NCBI RefSeq assembly: GCF_900094735.1 | Contig: NZ_FMBM01000003.1 | Coordinates: forward strand, 124,001 to 188,000 | DNA from: Saliniramus fredricksonii | GTDB lineage: Bacteria; Pseudomonadota; Alphaproteobacteria; Rhizobiales; Beijerinckiaceae | DNA length: 64,000 nt | Direction: 5' to 3' | In this document: positions 45,997 to 55,738 of the stretch, one piece after another | Layout: each line of letters opens with the position of its first letter | How positions within the stretch are numbered: position 1 is the first letter of the stretch | Position numbers and translations under genes: made by a program | Notes under the pieces: model-generated | Seen by the model: only the letters and a program-made list of their open reading frames with translations | Told to the model about the DNA's origin: nothing | The model's database searches: none

Positions 45997-47612
45997 TTCT
46001 TCTTGCCTCCGCCGAAGGGCAAGCCGAGACCGGGCAATTTCGGCCCGCCGGAGCCACCACCGAGGCCGGGAAGCGACGGGGTATCCTTCTTGCCGGCTCC
46101 TTTACCGCCCCCGAGATCGGGCGGCATCGGCGGGATACCACCACCGCCCATACCGGGCGGCAACTGCCCGCCCATCTGCTTCTTGACCTGTTCGAGCATT
46201 TCCGGGCTCGGATTCGGCATACCGCCGGGCATGCCGCCCGGAATCCCGCCTGGCATGCCGCCACCGCCGAGGCCGAACATGGAGCCGAGCGCCCCGGCAA
46301 TGCCGCCGCGCTTGTTCTTGCCCATCTGCTTCATCATGTCCGCCATCTGGCGGTGCATCTTCAGAAGCTTGTTGACGTCCTCGACCTTCATGCCCGCGCC
46401 GGCGGCGATGCGCTTCTTGCGCGAGGCCTTGAGGATATCGGGGCTGCGGCGCTCCTTCGGCGTCATCGAATCGATGATGGCGCATTGGCGCTTGATCACC
46501 TTGTCATCGACATTGGCGCCTTCGAGCTGCTTCTTCATGGCGCCCATGCCGGGCATCATTCCCATCAGGCCGCCGACGCCGCCGAGTTTTTCCATCTGGG
46601 CAAGCTGGTTGCGCAGATCGGCCAGATCGAACTTCCCCTTGCGCATCTTCTCGGCGATGCGCACGGCCTCTTCCTGGTCGATCGATTCCGACGCCTTCTC
46701 GACCAGCGAGACGATGTCGCCCATGCCGAGAATGCGGTTGGCCACGCGCGAGGGGTGGAACTCCTCCAGCGCATCGACCTTTTCGCCGGTCCCGATCAGC
46801 TTGATCGGCTTGCCCGTCACCGCGCGCATCGAAAGCGCCGCGCCACCGCGCGAATCGCCATCCATGCGGGTGAGCACGATGCCGGTGAGCCCCATCCGCT
46901 CATCGAAGGCGCGCGCGGTGTTGACCGCGTCCTGACCGGTCAGCGCATCGGCGACGAGAAGCACTTCGTGCGCATCAACGGTGCGCGCGACCTCCGCCGC
47001 CTCGTCCATCAGCGCCTCGTCGACGGTGACGCGGCCCGCCGTGTCGAGCATCACCACGTCATAGCCGCCAAGTCGCCCCGCCTCCATGGCGCGGCGCGCG
47101 ATCTGCGGCGCGCTCTGGCCGGTGACGATGGGCAGCGTATCGACCTCGACCTGTCCGCCCAGCACGGCGAGCTGCTCCATCGCCGCCGGGCGGCGGGTAT
47201 CAAGGGAGGCCATCAGCACGCGTTTTTTATCGCGCTCCTTGAGGCGACGCGCGATCTTGGCGGTCGTCGTGGTCTTGCCCGAGCCCTGCAGTCCGACCAT
47301 CAGGATCGGCACCGGCGGCGTGGCATTGAGATTGATCGTCTCGGCCTCGGCGCCGAGCATCTCGACGAGGGCGTCGTTGACGATCTTGACGACCATCTGC
47401 CCGGGCGTCACCGACTTGACCACTTCCGCGCCGACGGCGCGTTCGCGCACGCGATCGGTGAAGGAGCGCACCACTTCAAGCGCGACATCCGCCTCGAGCA
47501 GGGCGCGGCGGACCTCGCGCAGGGCATTCTGCACATCCTGGTCGGACAGCTTGCCGCGCCGCGTCAGCCCCCCGAGAATACCGGAAAGGCGTTCGGATAA
47601 TCCTTCGAACAT
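45993..47612 (-). CDS. ffh: Signal recognition particle protein Ffh
   Basis: 539 residues. GTPase of the signal recognition particle that targets nascent membrane proteins to FtsY. N domain at about 1-85, G domain with GLQGSGKTTTTAKIA, DTRRPAAMEQL, DTAGR and TRMDGDSRGG, then a Met-rich M domain (GMMPGMGAMKKQL...MADMMKQMGKNKRGG). The C-terminus is an unusually long Gly/Pro/Met-rich tail of about 85 residues. GAAGGAA lies 5 bases before the ATG at 47612. Overlaps the acetyltransferase by 4 bases. Confidence 0.97.
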   Translation of the reverse strand: MFEGLSERLSGILGGLTRRGKLSDQDVQNALREVRRALLEADVALEVVRSFTDRVRERAVGAEVVKSVTPGQMVVKIVNDALVEMLGAEAETINLNATPPVPILMVGLQGSGKTTTTAKIARRLKERDKKRVLMASLDTRRPAAMEQLAVLGGQVEVDTLPIVTGQSAPQIARRAMEAGRLGGYDVVMLDTAGRVTVDEALMDEAAEVARTVDAHEVLLVADALTGQDAVNTARAFDERMGLTGIVLTRMDGDSRGGAALSMRAVTGKPIKLIGTGEKVDALEEFHPSRVANRILGMGDIVSLVEKASESIDQEEAVRIAEKMRKGKFDLADLRNQLAQMEKLGGVGGLMGMMPGMGAMKKQLEGANVDDKVIKRQCAIIDSMTPKERRSPDILKASRKKRIAAGAGMKVEDVNKLLKMHRQMADMMKQMGKNKRGGIAGALGSMFGLGGGGMPGGIPGGMPGGMPNPSPEMLEQVKKQMGGQLPPGMGGGGIPPMPPDLGGGKGAGKKDTPSLPGLGGGSGGPKLPGLGLPFGGGKKK

Positions 47613-47845
47613 GATGCTTCCTTCCCGCCTGAATGGCTGCACAGCGTCAATGCGGTAACGCAAAACACGCCCGAGGGCGCAACGCGCTGTCGGGCGTGGA
47701 CCTCCGGCCTCGCGGACCAGTCGGCGTCTCGCATTTCGGCTCTGCGACGAAATCGAGCCTGCTCGTTACGGGTGGCGGCGGCGAAAGTCAAGGGTCGGGG
47801 TGCGGGTTTGGGGCCGCCGCGCTTTGGAGGAACAGGCCCCCGCCT

Positions 47846-48211
47846 TCATCTCCGACCGGCGGCGGGCTTCGGCTTCGAGAAATTTCTCATTGCGCCGATC
47901 AGATCGGAAACCTGACGATAGGTCATGCGCTCGGCTCCCCATACGACATCGCAAGCCTGGCGCGCGGTCAGTGGCTTGTGCGTTTTGCCGTGGAATGACG
48001 CCGAATTCGTTCCCTCGCCCGTCTCCGCATCCGTGGTGGAATCGATGCAATAATGGGGTGGCTCGAATTCCGCATTCAGGCAGACACGCACAGATGCGCC
48101 TCCCAGCGATCGCTCACGATCGTGAAGCTGGCTGAGCACCATGCGAACATACTCGACTGGAAGGGTCTCTTGCAGGCTGCTCAACGTTACGTCATTCGGG
48201 CGAGATGTCAT
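47846..48211 (-). CDS. Orphan protein of unknown function downstream of btuC
   Basis: 121 residues, no signal peptide or membrane helix. A Ser/Glu-rich N-terminal half with Cys and His (VCLNAEFEPPHYCIDSTTD) is followed by KPLTARQACDVVWGAERMTYRQVSDLIGAMRNFSKPK. I do not recognise a family. The frame is supported by GGAG 5 bases before the ATG. It has 89 bases to btuC and could be the last gene of the B12-switch-controlled operon. Base composition is somewhat less GC-rich than its neighbours. Confidence 0.6.
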   Translation of the reverse strand: MTSRPNDVTLSSLQETLPVEYVRMVLSQLHDRERSLGGASVRVCLNAEFEPPHYCIDSTTDAETGEGTNSASFHGKTHKPLTARQACDVVWGAERMTYRQVSDLIGAMRNFSKPKPAAGRR

Positions 48212-48300
48212 TTCTTCTCCAATGCTTTGCGACGAGCATACAGGAGTTCTGGCCCGGACGCGACAAGCGTTCGAAGCAGATCAGGTTTACGCCACGAACC

Positions 48301-49398
48301 TCACCCACCCTGCGCCCGCCGGCGCAGCAGCCAGACGAAGAACGCTCCGCCGATCAGGCCGGTAACGATGCCGATCGGCATGTCTTCGGGGCGCATGATG
48401 GTGCGCGCGATGATATCGGCCCAGATCAGGAAGATGGCGCCGGTGAGCATGGCGGCGGGGAGGACGCGGGCATTGTCGCCACCGACGATCAGCCGCACGA
48501 TATGCGGGATCATCAGGCCGACGAAGCCGATCACGCCGGAAAACGCCACCATCACCCCGGTCACCAGAGCCGCGATGACGAAGACGGCGAGGCGGAAGGC
48601 GGCGACCGGGATGCCGAGCGTCGCCGCCGTCTCGTCACCGATGGTCATGGCGTTGAGCGAGCCGGCGACGAGGCGAAACCAGAAAGCCGCGCCGGCCAGG
48701 ATCACCGCCGGCCAGATCAGATGGCCCCATTGTGCGAGCCCCAAGCCCCCAAGCATCCAGAAGACCACCGTATGCGCCGCGCGCGGATCACCCATGAAGA
48801 TCAGGAGATTGGCGAGCGCCATCACGATGAAGGAGACGGCGACGCCGGTCAGGACCAGCCTGTCGGCGGAGGTCGCCCGGGCGAAGCTGGCGAGCGCGAG
48901 CACCAGCAGCGTCGCGGCCAGCGCACCGATGAAGGCGAAGATCGGCACGGTCGCGAGCCCGAGAAACATCCCCGTATGCAAAAGCGCGAGGATCGCCCCG
49001 AAAGCCCCGCCGGACGAGATCCCCAGAAGATGGGGATCGGCCAGCGGGTTGCGCGTCACGGCCTGCAGAACGGCGCCCACAAGCGCGAGCCCCGCCCCCA
49101 CCAAAGCCGCGAGCAGGGCGCGTGGCAGCCGGATATCCCAGACGATGGCGGCGCGCCCGGCGGACCAGTCGGGTGTGATCAGGCCCGGGGCGATGCGCTC
49201 GAGGATGACGCCCCAGACGGTGCCGATCGGGATCGCCACAGCACCGAGGCTCACCGCCGCCGAGAGCGACAGGAGCAGGAGACCGATCCCGATCCCCCAT
49301 ACCCCCTTGCGCAGTGGGCGCGTGCGGCGCGGCGCCTGCGCCTGCGCCTGCGCGGCGATGACGGGCGCGGCGATCTCGGGGTCGGGCGTGGCGCGCAT
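48301..49398 (-). CDS. btuC: Corrinoid ABC transporter permease
   Basis: 365 residues, FecCD/BtuC family, about ten membrane helices. RLPRALLAALVGAGLALVGAVLQAVTRNPLADPHLLGISSGGAFGA is the family signature, with GLVGLMIPHIVRLIVGGD-like residues near the end (GVIGFVGLMIPHIVRLIVGGDN). A Gln/Ala-rich N-terminal extension of about 30 residues is present. It follows btuF after 5 bases. Corrinoid specificity is inferred from the riboswitch upstream; family alone would also allow a siderophore. Confidence 0.92.
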   Translation of the reverse strand: MRATPDPEIAAPVIAAQAQAQAPRRTRPLRKGVWGIGIGLLLLSLSAAVSLGAVAIPIGTVWGVILERIAPGLITPDWSAGRAAIVWDIRLPRALLAALVGAGLALVGAVLQAVTRNPLADPHLLGISSGGAFGAILALLHTGMFLGLATVPIFAFIGALAATLLVLALASFARATSADRLVLTGVAVSFIVMALANLLIFMGDPRAAHTVVFWMLGGLGLAQWGHLIWPAVILAGAAFWFRLVAGSLNAMTIGDETAATLGIPVAAFRLAVFVIAALVTGVMVAFSGVIGFVGLMIPHIVRLIVGGDNARVLPAAMLTGAIFLIWADIIARTIMRPEDMPIGIVTGLIGGAFFVWLLRRRAQGG

Positions 49399-49403
49399 CC
49401 GGC

Positions 49404-50393
49404 TTACTCCGGGGCGCGTTCGGTGGCCAAGCCTTCGCTGCCGTGGAAGGCCTCGGCGAGGGTGCGGATTGCCGCAATGTTGCGCGGGCCGGGCGTCGCC
49501 TCGACGTAATCGAGCACCACGAAGCGGTCATTGACCACCGCATCCAACTCTGCGAGCGCCGGATTGCCGCGCAGGAAAGCGATCTTCTCCTCAGCGGTCA
49601 CCTCGCCGTAATCGACGATGATGATCACTTGCGGATCGCGCGCGACCACCGGCTCCCAGGCCACCCGCGTCCAGGAGGTCTCGACATCATCCATGATGTT
49701 GCGCCCGCCGGCGGCGGCGATCATCGCGCTCGGCATGGCATAGCGCCCGGCGGTAAAGGGCGTGTCCTCGCCGCTGTCATAGACAAAGACGCGCAGGGGC
49801 TCACCTTCGGGAATTGCCTGCACGATCGCGTCAAGTTCGTCCTGCCAGCCGGCGATCAGCCCCTCGGCCCGCTCATCCACGCCGAAAATGGCGCCGAGGT
49901 TACGGATGTCGTTGAACATGTCGTCGATGGCGATGCGATCGCGCTCCATGATGTGGATGCAGCTCTCGGTGAGCTCGTAGACCGTGATCCCGAAGGGGGC
50001 GAGCGTCTCGGGCGTGACCTCGCCGCCCACGCGCATGCCGTAATTCCAGCCGGCGAACCAGAAATCGAGATCGGCGCCGATCAGCACCTCGCGGGTGGGA
50101 TAGCGCGCGGAGAGTTCGGGAAGCTCCGCCACGCCTTCGCGCATGGTCTCATCGAGCTTGTTCCAGCCGGAAATCCCGGTATAGCCCACCATCGAATCCG
50201 TCAGGCCGAGCACCAGCATCATCTCGGTGAGATTGACGTCATTCGAGGCTGCACGCTGCGGCGGCGCGTCGAACGTGATCTCGCGGTCGCAGCTCTGCAC
50301 GGTGACGGGATGCGCCTCTACCGGCGTGATCGGCAGGCCGAGAGCGAGATTGGCGAGGAGCAGGCCGGCAACAGCCGGGCAGCCACGGTTCAT
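49404..50393 (-). CDS. btuF: Corrinoid-binding periplasmic protein
   Basis: 329 residues, class III substrate-binding protein. Signal peptide (about 1-27), then EITFDAPPQRAASNDVNLTEMMLVLGLTDSMVGYTG, and the second lobe begins about LRVFVYDSGEDTPFTAG. The site cannot be read as B12-specific from residues alone, so the assignment rests on operon context and riboswitch control. It overlaps btuD by 4 bases. Confidence 0.88.
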   Translation of the reverse strand: MNRGCPAVAGLLLANLALGLPITPVEAHPVTVQSCDREITFDAPPQRAASNDVNLTEMMLVLGLTDSMVGYTGISGWNKLDETMREGVAELPELSARYPTREVLIGADLDFWFAGWNYGMRVGGEVTPETLAPFGITVYELTESCIHIMERDRIAIDDMFNDIRNLGAIFGVDERAEGLIAGWQDELDAIVQAIPEGEPLRVFVYDSGEDTPFTAGRYAMPSAMIAAAGGRNIMDDVETSWTRVAWEPVVARDPQVIIIVDYGEVTAEEKIAFLRGNPALAELDAVVNDRFVVLDYVEATPGPRNIAAIRTLAEAFHGSEGLATERAPE

Positions 50394-51211
50394 GACGATT
50401 TTTCCCTTTGCGGAATGGTTGGCATGGTTGCCTGGAAATGCGCCTCGGTGGGCAGCGCGAAATCGAAACCCGCCGATGCGCGCGGCGTCGCCACGACACG
50501 AAAGGCGCGCGCGATCAGCTCGGGGGTGAGCACCGCCTCCACCGGCCCGAAGGCGAGCGGGTGGCCATCGGCCAGGACGAGCAGATCATCGGCGAAGCCG
50601 TGGACGAGGTTGAGATCATGCAATGAGGCCACGACCGTGGCGCCGAGCCCGCGCACCAGCCGCAGCACTTCGAGCTGGTGGCGGATATCGAGATGGTTGG
50701 TCGGCTCGTCGAGGACGATAAGCCCCGGCTCCTGCGCCAGCGCCCGCGCCACCATCACCCGCTGGCGCTCACCGCCGGAGAGCGTGCCGAAGGGGCGCTG
50801 CGCGAAATCATGCAGATCAAGCCGCTCCAGCGCGTGATCGACGATATGCAAATCCTGCGCCGAGAGACCTGCCAGCGCCCGCCGATGCGGCGCGCGCCCG
50901 AGCGCGACGATCTCCACGACCGTAAGCGCGAAATCCGTCGGCTGCTCCTGAAGCACCGCCGCCACGCGCTGCGCCACGCGGCGCGCGGGCATGGCCCGGA
51001 TATCCTGCCCGTCGAGCAGGACGCGGCCGGCTTGCGGCTTGTGGAAACGGTAGATCAGCCGCAGGAGCGTGGATTTGCCGGCACCATTCGCGCCGAGCAC
51101 GCCCAGGACACGGCCGGGAGCGAGATCCAGGCTGACCGGATGCAGGATGCCGTTCCCCCAGGTGACGGCCTCAAGAGCGAGCCGGGCGGCGGCGGGAGGC
51201 GGGCAACTCAT
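50390..51211 (-). CDS. btuD: Corrinoid ABC transporter ATP-binding protein
   Basis: 273 residues. Walker A GANGAGKST (about 43-51), the Q-loop in QEQPTD, signature LSGGERQRV, Walker B LIVLDEPTNHLD and the switch His in SLHDLN. It is the first gene of the btuDFC operon, with the riboswitch 231 bases upstream. The ATG at 51211 follows GCAGGATC; a TTG at 51274 is in frame but unsupported. Confidence 0.92.
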   Translation of the reverse strand: MSCPPPAAARLALEAVTWGNGILHPVSLDLAPGRVLGVLGANGAGKSTLLRLIYRFHKPQAGRVLLDGQDIRAMPARRVAQRVAAVLQEQPTDFALTVVEIVALGRAPHRRALAGLSAQDLHIVDHALERLDLHDFAQRPFGTLSGGERQRVMVARALAQEPGLIVLDEPTNHLDIRHQLEVLRLVRGLGATVVASLHDLNLVHGFADDLLVLADGHPLAFGPVEAVLTPELIARAFRVVATPRASAGFDFALPTEAHFQATMPTIPQREKSS

Positions 51212-51441
51212 GATCCTGCCCGGCGCCGCATCGGACCTTGCACAGCCATGAACGCACGACAACGACCGTCGCAAAGCGGACGCGATGCATGACTCATGCT
51301 CTCAGAATGCGGATTTGCGTGCTGCATTTGGCCCTCTGCCTGCGAAAGCAGGGGGCACAGGTTGCCAGACGCATGACACGCGTGAGCGCGCTTTGATCAT
51401 TTGGCCTCCTCCGGACACCCCGCCGGTCTGGTGTTGCATCG

Positions 51442-51635
51442 GCGATGGCAGGTCTCCTGGCTCGCAGGTCATCGCGCCTCTCCGCCTTCCCGCTCCCGTT
51501 TCCGGAAGCAGTGGCATGAAGGGGGCGCTCTCCGCTCACAGTTGCGGGGGCAGCACCGGAATTGCACATCGTCTCGCAGGAGGCGATCCGCGCACCGGTT
51601 TCCCTATTCTCCCGGCTTGCACCGGGCACCATCGC
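51442..51635 (-). ncRNA. Cobalamin riboswitch 3, heading btuDFC
   Basis: On the minus strand, P1 pairs GCGATGG (complement of 51629-51635) with CCATCGC (complement of 51442-51448). The core includes GTGCTGCCCCCGCAACTGTGAGC and the B12 box GAGCCAGGAGACCTGCC (complement of 51447-51463). The 230 bases between the aptamer and btuD hold the expression platform but no obvious U-tract terminator. Control of btuD-btuF-btuC by cobalamin is strongly implied. Confidence 0.95.
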
Positions 51636-51758
51636 GATCTTGGTAGCAGGGCCGGTTGCGCCGGCCAAGGGCCGATCCGCCGACGATGGTGGTTTTCCGG
51701 ACGAAAACGGCGACCGGCCCGTCTGGCCGATCGCCGCCGATCGTGACTGCTGACCCGC

Positions 51759-54638
51759 TCAACGCTCCGGATCGTCTCCCCGGGTATCGTCTCCCGCAGA
51801 ATCGTCGCCCCCCGGATCCCCGGCATCCGGCGTCTCGCCTGACGCGCCGCCCTCTGCGGAACCGGCTCCGGTTTCCGGCGTCTCGCCGAGATCGACCTCG
51901 TCATCGACGACGGCCGCTTCCGTTTCGCCTTCGATATGTTCGACTGAGACGACCCGCTCGTCAGCGGCGGTGTTGAACACGATGACGCCCTGGGTCGAGC
52001 GCCCGGCGATGCGGATTCCGTCCACCGGCACGCGGATCGTCTGGCCGCGATCGGTGATCAGCATGAGCTGGTCATGCTGCTCGACGGGGAAGGCGGAGAC
52101 GAGTTTGCCGTTACGGTCATTGGTGACCATGCCGGTAATCCCTTTGCCGCCGCGCCCGGTGACACGATACTCGTAAGCCGAGGAGCGCTTGCCGTACCCG
52201 TTTTCGGACAGGCTCAGCACGAATTGCTCGGCAGCGCCCATCTCGGCATAGCGCTCCTGGCCGAGCTCGATATCGGCGGCATCCTCGCCATCGGCGGGCG
52301 GGCCGCTATTGGCCGCGCCCTCCTCCAGCTCGGCACCGGCGGCCCGGCGCATGGCCGAAGCGTGCCTGAGATAGGCCTGGCGTTCTTCCGCCGTCGCATC
52401 GACATGGCGCAGGATCGCGAGCGCAATCACCTTGTCGTCCCGGCCCAGCGCGATGCCGCGCACGCCGGTAGAATCGCGCCCCTTGAAGACGCGCACTTCC
52501 GGCACCGCGAAGCGGATGCACTGCCCCTTCAACGTGGTCAGGAGCACGTCGTCATCGGTCGAACAGACCTGCACATCGACGATGGCGTCGCCCTCGTCGA
52601 GCTTCATCGCGATCTTGCCGGCGCGGTTGACGTTGACGAAATCCGACAGCTTGTTGCGGCGGACATTGCCGCGCGCGGTCGCGAACATCACGTCGTAATT
52701 GTCCCAGGAATCCTCGTCCTCGGGCAGGGGCATGATCGTGGTGATGCGCTCCTCCTGATGGATCGGCAGCATGTTGACCAGCGCCTTGCCCTTGGCATTC
52801 GGCGCCGAAAGCGGCAGCCGCCAGACTTTTTCCTTGTAGACCTGCCCGCGTGATGAGAAAAACAGTACCGGCGTGTGGGTATTGGCCACGAAGAGCCGCG
52901 TGACGAAATCCTCCTCGCGGGTCGCCATGCCCGAGCGCCCCTTGCCGCCGCGCCGCTGCGCCCGATAGGTGGAGAGCGGCACGCGCTTGATGTAGCCGGC
53001 ATGCGAGACGGTGACGACCATGTCCTCGCGCTGGATCAGATCCTCGACGTCGAAATCGGCGTCATGCTCGACGATCTGCGTCTTGCGCGGCGTGGCATAG
53101 GCCTCACGGATCTCGGCGAATTCCTCACCGATGATCTGCATGATGCGCGCACGCGAGCTCAGGATCTCGAGATAGTCTCGGATCTCGTCGGCGAGCTTCT
53201 TCAATTCGTCGCCGATCTCGTCCCGACCGAGCGCGGTGAGGCGCTGCAGGCGCAGGTCGAGGATGGCGCGCGCCTGCGTCTCCGACAGGCGGTAGGTCCC
53301 GTCCTCGGCAACGCGATGCAGCGGATCATCGACGAGCGCGATCAGCGGCGCGATGTCGTAGGCCGGCCAGTCGCGATCCATCAGCGCGGCGCGCGCGGCA
53401 TTCGGATCCGGCGCGGTACGGATGAGGTGGATCACCTCATCAATATTGGCGACCGCGATGGCCAGCCCGCACAGGACATGGGCCCGATCGCGCGCCTTGC
53501 CCAGCAGGAACTTGGTGCGGCGGCTGACGACACTCTCGCGGAAATCCACGAAGGCGCGGATCATGTCCTTGAGATTCATCGTCTCCGGACGCCCGCCATT
53601 GAGCGCGACAAAGTTGCAGCCGAAGGAGGATTGCAAGGCCGTGAAGCGGTAGAGCTGGTTGAGCACGACATCCGCCACCGCGTCGCGCTTGAGCTCGATG
53701 ACGATGCGCATGCCGTCGCGATCCGATTCGTCGCGCAGATCGGCAATGCCTTCCACCCGCTTCTCGCGCACCAGATCCGCAATGCGCTCGATCAGGGTGG
53801 ATTTGTTCACCTGATAGGGGATCTCGGTGATGATGATCGCCTCGCGCTCCTTGCGGATCTCCTCGACATCCGCCTTCGCACGCATGATCACCGAGCCGCG
53901 CCCGGTATTATAGGCCGATCGGGCGCCGCTATATCCGAGGATCAGCCCGCCCGTGGGGAAATCCGGGCCGGGGACGATCTCGATCAGATCGTCGATGGAG
54001 ATCGCCGGATTCGCGATATAGGCAAAGCAGGCATCGATCACTTCGCCGAGATTATGCGGCGGGATATTGGTCGCCATGCCCACCGCGATGCCGCCGGCGC
54101 CGTTCACCAGCAGATTGGGGAAACGCGCTGGCAGGACGACGGGCTCCATCTCCTTGCCGTCGTAGTTCTCATCGAAATCGACCGTGTTCTTGTCGATATC
54201 GTCGAGCAGCGCCACGGCGGGTTTCGCCAAGCGGCACTCGGTATAGCGCATGGCCGCCGCCGGATCGCCGTCCACCGAGCCGAAATTGCCCTGCCCGTCG
54301 ATCAGCGGCAGGCGCATGGAGAAATCCTGCGCCATGCGCACCAGCGCGTCGTAGATCGCGGAATCGCCGTGCGGGTGATATTTACCCATCACGTCGCCGA
54401 CGACGCGGGCGCATTTCACATAGGGCTTCTCCGGCATGTAGCCGCTCTCGTGCATCGCATAGAGGATGCGCCGATGCACCGGCTTGAGCCCGTCGCGCAC
54501 ATCGGGAAGCGCGCGCGAGACGATCACGCTCATGGCGTAATCGAGATAGGATTTCTTCATCTCCTCGACGATGGAGATGCTCTTCACGTCGCCGCCGGGC
54601 GGCGGACCATCGGGGCGGGTCTGATCGTTATCGGCCAA
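51759..54638 (-). CDS. gyrA: DNA gyrase subunit A
   Basis: 959 residues. Breakage-reunion domain with the active-site tyrosine in [10 protein letters not shown] and the quinolone region [22 protein letters not shown], where the Ser and Asp positions are wild type. The C-terminal half has six beta-pinwheel repeats with the GyrA box QRRGGKG, interrupted by an Ala/Glu-rich insertion typical of alphaproteobacteria. A 60-residue acidic Gly/Asp-rich tail ends the protein. The TTG at 54638 is chosen because the frame upstream lacks any start signal and the family begins at this point. Confidence 0.97.
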   Translation of the reverse strand: MADNDQTRPDGPPPGGDVKSISIVEEMKKSYLDYAMSVIVSRALPDVRDGLKPVHRRILYAMHESGYMPEKPYVKCARVVGDVMGKYHPHGDSAIYDALVRMAQDFSMRLPLIDGQGNFGSVDGDPAAAMRYTECRLAKPAVALLDDIDKNTVDFDENYDGKEMEPVVLPARFPNLLVNGAGGIAVGMATNIPPHNLGEVIDACFAYIANPAISIDDLIEIVPGPDFPTGGLILGYSGARSAYNTGRGSVIMRAKADVEEIRKEREAIIITEIPYQVNKSTLIERIADLVREKRVEGIADLRDESDRDGMRIVIELKRDAVADVVLNQLYRFTALQSSFGCNFVALNGGRPETMNLKDMIRAFVDFRESVVSRRTKFLLGKARDRAHVLCGLAIAVANIDEVIHLIRTAPDPNAARAALMDRDWPAYDIAPLIALVDDPLHRVAEDGTYRLSETQARAILDLRLQRLTALGRDEIGDELKKLADEIRDYLEILSSRARIMQIIGEEFAEIREAYATPRKTQIVEHDADFDVEDLIQREDMVVTVSHAGYIKRVPLSTYRAQRRGGKGRSGMATREEDFVTRLFVANTHTPVLFFSSRGQVYKEKVWRLPLSAPNAKGKALVNMLPIHQEERITTIMPLPEDEDSWDNYDVMFATARGNVRRNKLSDFVNVNRAGKIAMKLDEGDAIVDVQVCSTDDDVLLTTLKGQCIRFAVPEVRVFKGRDSTGVRGIALGRDDKVIALAILRHVDATAEERQAYLRHASAMRRAAGAELEEGAANSGPPADGEDAADIELGQERYAEMGAAEQFVLSLSENGYGKRSSAYEYRVTGRGGKGITGMVTNDRNGKLVSAFPVEQHDQLMLITDRGQTIRVPVDGIRIAGRSTQGVIVFNTAADERVVSVEHIEGETEAAVVDDEVDLGETPETGAGSAEGGASGETPDAGDPGGDDSAGDDTRGDDPER

Positions 54639-54782
54639 GGTTTTTCTTTCTCGTCGAAACGTGGGGGCGGCGCGGAACCGGGCTTGTACCGGACCCTGCC
54701 GAATCTGCACGACAATCCGGTTTTGTGATGGCGGTTTTCGCCCGCATTTTCAAGCGTTACGGCCAATTCAGCCGGGGATAGT

Positions 54783-55178
54783 TCAGCCGAACACCACCGC
54801 ATGCATGACGCGACCGGGCAGCAGCGTGAAAGCGCCGGTCAGAACCAGCGCGAAAATGAACAGATTGATCATGATCGCCCGATGCGCCTTCACCTCTTGC
54901 CGGCGTGCCTTGATGATGGCGACGACGATCATCACCGTGGTGAAGACGGATAACCCGTGGATCCAGCTGAACCGCCCGACGATCGGATTGGCGCTGATCA
55001 GGAACGACGACAGCGTCGTCACCAGCATCAGGCTGACCCAGCCATAGCCGAGCACCCGGTGGATGGGTGCGCCGGCGGGCGTGGTGAACTGGGCAAGCCC
55101 CAGAAACAGCGCGCCGAGCGCGGCGAAGGTATGGATCTGGATGGCCGGCGGGGCGGCAAGGAGGATAGCGATATTCAT
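54783..55178 (-). CDS. DUF2306 family membrane protein
   Basis: 131 residues, four membrane helices. IQIHTFAALGALFLGLAQFTTPAGAPIHRVLGYGWVSLM has the family pattern of His residues near helices 1 and 2, and a KAHRAIMINLFIFALVLTGAF repeat occurs later, both suggestive of haem or metal ligands. Function unknown. The ATG at 55178 gives the normal family length; the frame extends upstream to 55421 without support. It lies downstream of the hiuH promoter region on the opposite strand. Confidence 0.8.
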   Translation of the reverse strand: MNIAILLAAPPAIQIHTFAALGALFLGLAQFTTPAGAPIHRVLGYGWVSLMLVTTLSSFLISANPIVGRFSWIHGLSVFTTVMIVVAIIKARRQEVKAHRAIMINLFIFALVLTGAFTLLPGRVMHAVVFG

Positions 55179-55377
55179 CAGGGCAGTCCGTTCGCGCAAG
55201 GAGAATTGGCCACGATCATGCGCGACTGTAACAAGCTTGGCCTTTCCGGGACAGCAATGCCGCCCGCAATGCTTCGGCGTGCGGGGCCCCGCAATCCGTC
55301 CCGGGGGCTGGAAAGCCGGCGCGCAAGCTGCTTCATTGGGCGCAGACGAATCGTCATCCAGCGAACGGAGTGCTGCC

Positions 55378-55734
55378 ATGGGCCGTCTTTCCACCCATGT
55401 GCTCGATACCGCCAACGGCAAGCCGGCGGGCGGGGTCGTAATCGTCCTCTACAGGCTGGAGGGTGACGGCAGCCGCACCATCCTCGTCGAGACCCGCACC
55501 AATGCCGACGGGCGCACCGACGGGCCGCTGCTCACGGGCGATGCCTTCATCTGCGGGCGCTACGAGCTCGTCTTCGCCATCGGCGATTATTTCCGTGCAC
55601 AAGGCGCCGCCCTGCCCGAACCCGCCTTTCTCGACGAGGTCCCGATCCGCTTCGGCATCGCCGAGCCGGACGGGCATTACCACGTGCCGCTGCTCGCCTC
55701 GCCCTGGGGCTGCACCACCTATCGCGGGAGTTGA
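55378..55734 (+). CDS. hiuH: 5-Hydroxyisourate hydrolase (transthyretin-like)
   Basis: 118 residues. Hydrolyses 5-hydroxyisourate to OHCU after urate oxidase. The N-terminal LSTHVLDTANGKPA has the catalytic histidine, the middle RTNADGRTDGPLL carries the arginine, and the C-terminus is the conserved YRGS. CGGAG lies 7 bases before the ATG. Four bases separate its stop from the allantoinase start. Urate oxidase itself is not in the window. Confidence 0.95.
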   Translation: MGRLSTHVLDTANGKPAGGVVIVLYRLEGDGSRTILVETRTNADGRTDGPLLTGDAFICGRYELVFAIGDYFRAQGAALPEPAFLDEVPIRFGIAEPDGHYHVPLLASPWGCTTYRGS

Positions 55735-55738
55735 TGCG

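Noticed and set aside
45415-46935. Open frame of 506 codons with Pro/Gly-rich region on the plus strand
   Set aside because: The Pro-rich stretch is the reverse of the Gly-rich tail of ffh.
52875-54728. Open frame of 617 codons opposite gyrA
   Set aside because: Antisense to gyrA with the same GC-driven character.
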